Below are positions 1-4,562 of a DNA stretch of 5,208 nucleotides, in pieces; position 1 is the stretch's first letter; the number at the start of each line of letters is the position of its first letter. The position numbers and the translations under genes are program-made. The DNA lies in contig JAUNRO010000238.1 of NCBI GenBank assembly GCA_030544185.1, positions 1-5,208 of the forward strand, given 5' to 3'. Under the pieces are notes generated by a model, which saw nothing but the letters and a program-made list of their open reading frames with translations, was not told the DNA's origin and searched no databases. The stretch comes from Propionibacteriaceae bacterium. GTDB lineage: Bacteria > Actinomycetota > Actinomycetes > Propionibacteriales > Propionibacteriaceae.

Positions 1-2011
1 CCGGTCCCGGGCGGAACAGGGAGATGTCGATGATGATGTCGGTGAAGTCGCTGGGGCCGAACTTGCCCACCAGCTCACGCTGGCCGGGCGATTCGATCTG
101 GAAACAGCCCAGCGTCCGCGCCTCGCCGATCAGCCGATAGGTGGCCGGATCGGCGAACCCTTCGGCGGCGAGCGCCTCCAGGTCGACCCGTTGCGTCGTG
201 GTGCGCTCGATCTCGGCCACCGCGTGGGACATGGCCGATTGCATGCGGATGCCCAGCACGTCGAGCTTGAGCAGGCCGATGTCCTCCGCATCGTCCTTGT
301 CGAACTGACTCATCGGAAACCCCGCGAAACTCGCCTCGACCGGGGTGCGATCGAGGAGGGTGGCGTCGGAGATCAGCACGCCGCAGGGGTGCAGTGCGAT
401 GTGACGGGGCAGCCCGTCGAGGGATTCGACGAGGTCGAACAGCAGATCCAGACGCCGTTCGGCGAGCCCGGCGGCGCGCAGCTCGGGCAGGTCGCGCCGC
501 GCCGCCCGGGCGTCGCGGGCGCGGATGTGCGGGAACGCCTTCGCGATGGCGTCGATCTCCCCCGGCGGCAGGCTGAGCGCGGCGCCGGCGTCGCGGACCG
601 CGTGGCGCACGCGATAGGTCTCCAGCATGGCCACACAGGCCACTCGCTCGCTGCCGAAGGTGTCGAGGATCGCCCGATAGATGTCCTCGCGGCGGTGGGA
701 CTCGACGTCGAGGTCGATATCGGGCAGGGCCCGGCGCAGCGGCGACAGGAACCGCTCCATGATCAGGCCGTGGCGGATCGGGTCGACCCCGGAGACGCCG
801 AGAAGATAGTTGACCAGCGAGCCCGCACCCGACCCGCGGGCCGCGACCCGGCAGCCTTGGGCGCGCACCAGGGCGACGATATCGGCGACCGTGAGGAAAT
901 AGGGCGCGAAGCCCAGCTGGCCGATCACGGCGAGCTCGTCGGCGAGCCGGTCGCGGGTGCGCCGGTCGGCGTGGCCGTAACGGACCGCGAGGCCCGCTGC
1001 ACAGCGCTGCGTGAGCAGGGCCTGGGCGTCGGTGGCCTGCTGGCCGCCGCCGAGGAGCTCCAGCTCGGGCAGGTGGACCTCGCCCAGGCCGAGGTCGGCG
1101 CGCGGGTCGAGACGGCAACGCAGCGCCAGCATCCGGGTGTCGTGGACCAGTCGCTGCGCGCCGCGCGGGCCGCGGCCCGCACGCCGGGCGAGGTTCTCGG
1201 CGATCTCGAGCATCTCCTTGCCGGATTTGAGCCAGCCCTCGGCGTTGCGGCGCTCGACGTTGTGGGCTGACAGTGGGACCAGCCGGCGGGCGCAGTCGAG
1301 CACGTCGACGGTGGGTGCCTGGCCACGGTGCGCCATCCGCACCGCATTGGTGAGGACGGCGGTGGTGTTCGTGACGTCGGCGAGCGCGAGCATCCGGGCC
1401 GCGTGGGTGGTGGAGTGGGGCCCGTCACCAGGGAGTTGGTGATCGGTGACAGCGACGACCAGCGCCCCGGGTGGGAGTCGGGAGCGCCAGGCGCTGAGGT
1501 GGCCCTCGGCGAGGTCGCGCCGGCGATGGACCGCGGCACCGAGCTCGGAGTCGGCGCCCAGCACGACCACCAGCCCACCGTCCGCGGCGAAGCGGGTGAT
1601 CACGTCGGCGTCGGCGACCGCACGGCCCCGCGTACCCCCCAGATGCACCTGGGAGACCAACCGGCACAGCGCCGACCAACCCGTGCCGGAGGTGGCGAGC
1701 AGCACCACCCGCGGCAGACCGGGGTCGCGGAGCTCGCCCCCGCGGGCTGGCTTGCGGCGCGGCCGCCCGATCGCCAGGCTCGCCACCGACTCGGGCACCA
1801 CGGCCAGATCGACCCCGAGCACCGGCGCGATCCCCGCCCGGTCGCAGGCCTTCACGAAGCGGATCGCGCCGTAGAGCCCGTCGCGATCGGTCAGCGCGAG
1901 GGTGTCCATCTCCTGCCCAGCCGCCCGCTCGACGAGGTCCGTCGGGTGCGCCGCGCCGTAGCGCAGCGAATAGCCCGAGGCCACCCGCAGGTGCACGAAC
2001 GCGTCGCTCAT
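1..2011 (-). CDS. dnaE2: Error-prone DNA polymerase III alpha subunit, DnaE2/ImuC type (3' end outside window)
   Basis: The ATG at 2011 lies 6 nt after a GGGGAGG ribosome binding site (2018-2024), and the frame stays open to the left edge, giving 670 residues. This is roughly the first 60% of a family usually over 1000 residues long. Residues 1-230 are an N-terminal PHP domain (FVHLRVASGYSLRYGA, then LALTDRD). The palm carries ARGSGAGSLVNYLLG (391-405) and PDIDLDVES (430-438), with presumed catalytic Asp431 and Asp433. The third catalytic Asp is Asp584 in LLKLDVLGIR, just after FPMSQFDKDDAEDIG. In this family the enzyme extends past damaged DNA as part of the SOS response, usually with ImuB; neither ImuB nor ImuA' is in the window. 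The PHP metal-ligand positions are largely replaced by Arg (HxR at 7-9, TDRD at 41-44, NAVR at 222-225), which fits absence of proofreading. I prefer DnaE2 to replicative DnaE1 because of the SOS box just upstream and the close resemblance, from memory, to the second DnaE of Streptomyces. The clamp-binding and OB-fold regions are not visible. Confidence 0.93.
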   Translation of the reverse strand, partial: MSDAFVHLRVASGYSLRYGAAHPTDLVERAAGQEMDTLALTDRDGLYGAIRFVKACDRAGIAPVLGVDLAVVPESVASLAIGRPRRKPARGGELRDPGLPRVVLLATSGTGWSALCRLVSQVHLGGTRGRAVADADVITRFAADGGLVVVLGADSELGAAVHRRRDLAEGHLSAWRSRLPPGALVVAVTDHQLPGDGPHSTTHAARMLALADVTNTTAVLTNAVRMAHRGQAPTVDVLDCARRLVPLSAHNVERRNAEGWLKSGKEMLEIAENLARRAGRGPRGAQRLVHDTRMLALRCRLDPRADLGLGEVHLPELELLGGGQQATDAQALLTQRCAAGLAVRYGHADRRTRDRLADELAVIGQLGFAPYFLTVADIVALVRAQGCRVAARGSGAGSLVNYLLGVSGVDPIRHGLIMERFLSPLRRALPDIDLDVESHRREDIYRAILDTFGSERVACVAMLETYRVRHAVRDAGAALSLPPGEIDAIAKAFPHIRARDARAARRDLPELRAAGLAERRLDLLFDLVESLDGLPRHIALHPCGVLISDATLLDRTPVEASFAGFPMSQFDKDDAEDIGLLKLDVLGIRMQSAMSHAVAEIERTTTQRVDLEALAAEGFADPATYRLIGEARTLGCFQIESPGQRELVGKFGPSDFTDIIIDISLFRPGP

Positions 2012-2029
2012 GACGGGCCTCCCCGGAGT

Positions 2030-2059
2030 CCTATTATCGAACTTCTATTCGATAATAGG
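2030..2059 (-). promoter_or_regulatory. LexA-binding SOS box within a perfect 11-bp dyad, upstream of dnaE2
   Basis: Positions 2037-2052 read TCGAACTTCTATTCGA. This matches the actinobacterial/Bacillus-type LexA consensus TCGAAC-N4-GTTCGA at 11 of 12 defined bases (A for G at 2047). The dyad extends outward: 2030-2040 and 2049-2059 are perfect 11-bp inverted repeats around an 8-nt centre. The core box ends 25 nt upstream of the dnaE2 start codon, where bound LexA would cover the promoter. LexA repression with release on DNA damage is the known mode for dnaE2 in mycobacteria; its use here is inference from the site. Confidence 0.88.
2033..2056. promoter_or_regulatory. Mirrored -10-like hexamers (GATAAT on both strands)
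   Basis: The outer arms of the SOS dyad each contain GATAAT: on the minus strand at 2038-2033, reading toward dnaE2, and on the plus strand at 2051-2056, reading toward the inactive transpeptidase gene. The leftward copy is 21 nt from the dnaE2 start, a plausible -10 with a short leader. The rightward copy would give a leader of about 170 nt. No good -35 hexamer sits at standard spacing on either side, which is common in actinomycetes. The leftward promoter is likely; the rightward one is only a possibility created by the symmetry. Confidence 0.45.
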
Positions 2060-2075
2060 TTCCCTCATCGGGCCG

Positions 2076-2165
2076 GGATTCGTCAAGTCGAGCCGAATCC
2101 GGTCATTTGACCAACAAACCGGAACTTGCCGGTCCCGCATCGAACGGAGGCGACCCTCCGGAGGG
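2076..2165. repeat. Cluster of four short inverted repeats in the divergent intergenic region
   Basis: Four separate dyads follow one another: 2076-2082 with 2094-2100 (GGATTCG/CGAATCC, 11-nt spacer); 2101-2112 (GGTCA-TT-TGACC); 2118-2122 with 2129-2133 (ACCGG/CCGGT, 6-nt spacer); and 2154-2165 (CCCTCCGGAGGG, no spacer). They fill much of the DNA between the SOS box and the start at 2234. They could be operators or leader-RNA structure for the transpeptidase gene. None matches a site I can name, and short GC-rich palindromes also arise by chance in such DNA. Confidence 0.3.
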
Positions 2166-2223
2166 CGAACGTGCGAAGCGAGAGTCCTGACCACGAGTCG
2201 GGTCTCGCAGCACCGCGTCACCC

Positions 2224-2237
2224 AGGAGGACCCATGA
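2224..2237 (+). promoter_or_regulatory. Ribosome binding site and start, duplicated at the next gene
   Basis: AGGAGG (2224-2229), a 4-nt spacer ACCC, then ATGA. The same 14 bases, AGGAGGACCCATGA, recur at 3267-3280 before the downstream paralog. The site fixes the start of the first transpeptidase-like gene at 2234 rather than at an upstream in-frame codon near 2126, which would bury the signal peptide. Identical sites suggest similar translation rates for the two proteins and are probably a footprint of the gene duplication. Confidence 0.85.
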
Positions 2238-3154
2238 CCCGCCGCGCCGGACTGGCCGCGACCACCTTGTGCGCCTCGCTGCTGGTCGGAGGGTGCGGAC
2301 AAGGAGGAACGACCGACATCCCTGCGACGGAGCTGCCGAACACCGAGACCGCAGCCCAGGCGCCGCCGCCGGTGGTCACGACCCGCATTCCTCGACCCGA
2401 CCTGCCGACCAGCCCGCCGGAACTGAGGATTCCGTCGGTGAGCCCCAGTGGGCGTCCGCCGGTGAGCACGCCGACAGTCCCGAGATCGGCCACCGCCCGG
2501 GCTGTGCCGCCTCAGCCATCCCTTCCGCCGCCGCCATCGGCGTCAATCGCCCGGAGTCTGGCCCCGGGGTCCCGCGGGCCGGAGGTGATGGCTCTGCAAC
2601 TGCGGCTCAACCAGCTCGGTTTCTGGGTCGGGCGGGAGACCGGGGACTACAACGATCGCACCGTGCGCGGCGTGACGGCCGCCCAGAAGGCAGCCGGCCT
2701 CGCCCTCACCGGCACCGTGGGACCCTCGACCGCCACCGCGCTCTCCCGCGGTGCCAGCCTCCGGCCACGGACAACCAGGGGCAGGGTCCTCGAGGTCGAC
2801 CGAGCGCGACAGTTGCTGCTGGTGGTGGACAACGGCGTGGTGACACGCATCTATGACATCGCGACGAGCGGGAACTATGCCTATTGGAATCCGTCGACCG
2901 GAAACTATGACAGTGCCGTCACGCCGTCCGGCACCTTCCAGGTCACCCGGCAGATCGAGGATTGGGACCCGGGTGATGTCGGCGCGATCTATCGCCCGCG
3001 CTATCTCGCCAACGGGGTCGCGCTCCATGGCACCAGCCGCGACCTCACCGATGCTCCCGAGTCCCACCGCGGCATCCGCCTCCCCCTCGCCTCGATGGAC
3101 GAGCTCATCAGCGCCAACGAGATCTCGATCGGGACCCCCGTCGTCGTGTACTGA
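2234..3154 (+). CDS. Peptidoglycan-binding lipoprotein with YkuD L,D-transpeptidase domain lacking the catalytic cysteine
   Basis: 306 residues, started by AGGAGG. Residues 1-21 form a lipoprotein signal peptide (MTRR, hydrophobic stretch, LLVGGC) with Cys21 as the expected lipid-anchor residue. Residues 22-107 are a Pro/Thr/Ser-rich linker that should span the space up to the wall. Residues 108-173 are a peptidoglycan-binding domain (LQLRLNQLGFW, AAQKAAG, TVGPSTATAL). Residues 183-306 are a YkuD domain with YWNP, TPSGTF, DWDPGDVGAIYRP and the conserved ALHGT (His265). At the active site, where the family has SHGCVR, this protein has SHRGIR (277-282). His278 and Arg282 are kept, but the nucleophilic Cys is Gly280 and the preceding Gly is Arg279. 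No other Cys is present outside the signal peptide and lipobox, so cross-linking by the usual mechanism should be impossible. The frame is clean and about 60% identical to the downstream paralog over 199 residues, arguing for a maintained pseudoenzyme that binds or modulates rather than a decaying gene. Its role is unknown. Confidence 0.92.
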   Translation: MTRRAGLAATTLCASLLVGGCGQGGTTDIPATELPNTETAAQAPPPVVTTRIPRPDLPTSPPELRIPSVSPSGRPPVSTPTVPRSATARAVPPQPSLPPPPSASIARSLAPGSRGPEVMALQLRLNQLGFWVGRETGDYNDRTVRGVTAAQKAAGLALTGTVGPSTATALSRGASLRPRTTRGRVLEVDRARQLLLVVDNGVVTRIYDIATSGNYAYWNPSTGNYDSAVTPSGTFQVTRQIEDWDPGDVGAIYRPRYLANGVALHGTSRDLTDAPESHRGIRLPLASMDELISANEISIGTPVVVY

Positions 3155-3165
3155 CCCAACCGGTC
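3152..3165 (+). repeat. Post-stop repeat shared by the two paralogs
   Basis: TGACCCAACCGGTC begins at the stop codon of the first transpeptidase-like gene. A copy with one mismatch, TGACCCAACCAGTC, lies at 4175-4188, just after the stop of the second gene. The pair may mark the right-hand boundary of the ancestral tandem duplication. At 14 bases with one mismatch, chance similarity cannot be excluded. Confidence 0.35.
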
Positions 3166-3225
3166 CTCCCGGCCGTTCCCCTCACGCCGAGCCGGTTATC
3201 GAATCGTTCCCGGGCCACAGGAAAC

Positions 3226-3243
3226 TCCGGCCCCGAGGCCGGA
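3226..3243 (+). terminator. GC-rich hairpin between the tandem transpeptidase genes
   Basis: A perfect 7-bp stem (TCCGGCC / GGCCGGA) with a CCGA loop lies 71 nt after the first gene's stop and 33 nt before the second gene's start. There is no T-tract after it. It could be a U-less terminator or attenuator of the kind proposed in high-GC actinomycetes, or a leader hairpin that tunes the second gene. The rest of the 122-bp gap (3155-3276) shows no convincing promoter. Confidence 0.3.
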
Positions 3244-3276
3244 CTCCTTCAGGTCACACTGGACCGAGGAGGACCC

Positions 3277-4164
3277 ATGAACGCCATCCGCACTGGACTG
3301 ACCGCCGCCGTGCTCACACTGGTCGCGGCCGCCACCGGCTGCGCCCCCGCCGCCGACACCGGCCGAGCGCCCATGTCCACCCCGATCGCGACCACCGCCG
3401 GGGGCTCGGGCATCCCGACCGAACCGCCCGACGCTACGCTCCCCGCCGGCACCCCGACGGCCCCGCCGCCCGCGAACAGCCCGACCGCCCCGGTTGCGGC
3501 AATTCCCGCGGTCGTGCCGGCCGAGCCCGCCGCCTCTCCCGCCCCGACCGCGCGAGTGGCGGCCGATCTTCGCCGCGGCTCGACCGGTGCCGACATCGTC
3601 GCCCTGCAGGAGCGCCTCAACCAGCTCGGCTTCTGGATCGGCCCGGCCGACGGCAACTTCGGCGACCAGACCCGCCAAGGCGTGATCGCCGCCCAGAAGG
3701 CAGCCGGAATCCCCACCGATGGCATCGTCGGGCCGATCACCGCGGATGCGCTCGCCAGGGGCGTCACGCTGCGCCCCCGGACGACGAGCGGGAGGGCCCT
3801 GGAGGTCGACAAGGCCCGGCAGTTGCTGCTGGTCGTCGCCGATGGCCGGGTCGAGCGGGTCTATAACACCTCGACCGGCGGAGACTATGTCTATTGGAAT
3901 CCCGGCAGCGGCCGCTATGAGAACGCCGAGACCCCGGCCGGCACTTTCACCGTCGGCCGCCAGGTCGACGGCTGGGACCCCGGCTATCTCGGCGCGATCT
4001 ATCGCCCCCACTATTTCAACGGTGGCGTCGCGGTCCATGGCACCCGGCACGACGTGACCGACACCCCGGAATCGCACGGCTGCGTCCGCCTCGCCATCCC
4101 GTCCATGGACGAGATCATCCGCGCCGGCCAGATCGCCGTGGGCATGACGGTCGTCGTCTATTGA
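3277..4164 (+). CDS. Lipoprotein L,D-transpeptidase with N-terminal peptidoglycan-binding domain (catalytically intact)
   Basis: 295 residues, started by AGGAGG at 3267-3272. The signal peptide runs to a lipobox, AATGC, with Cys22 as the expected lipidated residue, so the protein should be anchored on the outer face of the membrane. Residues 23-96 are a Pro/Ala/Thr-rich linker. Residues 97-162 are a peptidoglycan-binding domain (LQERLNQLGFWIG, DGNFGDQTRQGVIAAQKAAG, GIVGPITADAL). Residues 173-295 are a YkuD domain with VHGT (His254) and the complete SHGCVR motif (266-271) carrying nucleophile Cys269. Family knowledge: such enzymes cut the third/fourth residue bond of a donor stem peptide and form 3-3 cross-links, or attach proteins to the wall, and are inhibited mainly by carbapenems. 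The gene lies 122 bp after its inactive paralog on the same strand, so the two may be co-transcribed, though a hairpin lies between them. All eight Tyr codons are TAT. The acceptor substrate cannot be told from sequence. Confidence 0.95.
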   Translation: MNAIRTGLTAAVLTLVAAATGCAPAADTGRAPMSTPIATTAGGSGIPTEPPDATLPAGTPTAPPPANSPTAPVAAIPAVVPAEPAASPAPTARVAADLRRGSTGADIVALQERLNQLGFWIGPADGNFGDQTRQGVIAAQKAAGIPTDGIVGPITADALARGVTLRPRTTSGRALEVDKARQLLLVVADGRVERVYNTSTGGDYVYWNPGSGRYENAETPAGTFTVGRQVDGWDPGYLGAIYRPHYFNGGVAVHGTRHDVTDTPESHGCVRLAIPSMDEIIRAGQIAVGMTVVVY

Positions 4165-4186
4165 CCCCAGCCAGTGACCCAACCAG

Positions 4187-4513
4187 TCAGTCGACGACGC
4201 GGCTGAGCCGCCACTCGCCGCTCGATACGACATGGGTGAGCTCATAGACGCCGTGCGTCCCCGTGCGACCATTGGCTGCGACCACGCGCCAGACCTCCTC
4301 CTCGGTCAGCACGGGCTCACTGCCCACACACTCGGCCGCGCCGTCACGGACCGCCCGCGCAGCAGCCGAGTCCCACCACGCCCCCGTCACCACCCAGCGC
4401 GTCTCCACCGACCGGACGGACCACAAGCGGTTGCGCCACAGAAACTGCGCTGGCGCCTCGGCACCCTGAACCTCACCCCGCCTGACCTCGATGACTTCCT
4501 CATAGACCCGCAT
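4187..4513 (-). CDS. DUF6504 family protein
   Basis: 108 residues. The ATG at 4513 is chosen because GAGGGG (4523-4518) precedes it by 4 nt and family-like sequence begins there; the frame is open further upstream, but that part overlaps the HNH gene and is low-complexity Pro/Thr. Visible features are a basic/acidic N-terminus (MRVYEEVIEVRRGE), the motif FLWRNRLWSVRSVETRWV (24-41), GAWWD (44-48), EEEVWRVVAANGR (71-83) and a closing GVYELTHVVSSGEWRLSRVVD stretch, typical of DUF6504. There is no signal peptide or membrane segment, so it is probably a small cytosolic protein. The family has no established biochemical function that I know of. My recollection is that it occurs next to Y-family/ImuB and DnaE2 polymerase genes in actinomycetes, which fits dnaE2 lying about 2.2 kb away on the same strand here. 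The gene converges on the active transpeptidase with only a 22-bp gap. Confidence 0.82.
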   Translation of the reverse strand: MRVYEEVIEVRRGEVQGAEAPAQFLWRNRLWSVRSVETRWVVTGAWWDSAAARAVRDGAAECVGSEPVLTEEEVWRVVAANGRTGTHGVYELTHVVSSGEWRLSRVVD

Positions 4514-4532
4514 CTCACCCCTCAGAGCACTA

Positions 4533-4548
4533 TCGAATATCCATTCCA
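4533..4548 (-). promoter_or_regulatory. Degenerate SOS-box-like dyad upstream of the DUF6504 gene
   Basis: The plus strand reads TCGAATATCCATTCCA, matching TCGAAC-N4-GTTCGA at 9 of 12 bases with exact spacing. It is itself an almost perfect dyad (TCGAAT/ATTCCA). On the minus strand the right half ATTCGA runs straight into GATAGT (4534-4529), the same arrangement as GTTCGA into GATAAT at dnaE2. It lies 19 nt upstream of the start codon at 4513, within the 49-bp gap after the HNH gene. Three mismatches make LexA binding uncertain; it may be a weak or decayed site. Confidence 0.42.
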
Positions 4549-4562
4549 ACCAGAACCGTGGT

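Noticed and set aside
191..1270. Long plus-strand open frame of 359 codons, with other long frames, opposite dnaE2
   Set aside because: These are antisense shadows of the polymerase gene in high-GC DNA. The minus-strand frame has clear DnaE motifs along its full length, and the shadows show no family resemblance.
2126..2233. Upstream in-frame start for the first transpeptidase-like gene
   Set aside because: It would add 36 residues ahead of a textbook lipoprotein signal peptide and lacks the AGGAGG found just before 2234.
2010..2237. Plus-strand frame of 75 codons whose TGA overlaps the ATG of the first transpeptidase gene
   Set aside because: It starts inside dnaE2 and crosses the SOS dyad, has no further start codon downstream, and uses codons rare in this window (ATA, TTA, CTA, AGA, AGG). 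The stop overlap is probably accidental.
3062..3079. Loss of the catalytic Cys as a sequencing error or a sign of a dying pseudogene
   Set aside because: Three separate non-synonymous differences occur within nine bases while the frame, the flanking residues and the C-terminus remain intact, so neither a single base error nor random decay is a good explanation.
3197..3212. TATCGAATCGTTCC upstream of the active transpeptidase as a third SOS box
   Set aside because: Only the left half-site resembles LexA DNA. The expected right half after the N4 spacer reads CCCGGG instead of GTTCGA.
4165..4186. Bidirectional terminator between the convergent transpeptidase and DUF6504 genes
   Set aside because: The 22-bp gap contains no hairpin and no T-tract that I can find.
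3196..4272. 358-codon minus-strand frame opposite the active transpeptidase
   Set aside because: It is Gly/Ala/Arg-rich shadow translation without motifs, and it lies opposite an unmistakable YkuD gene.
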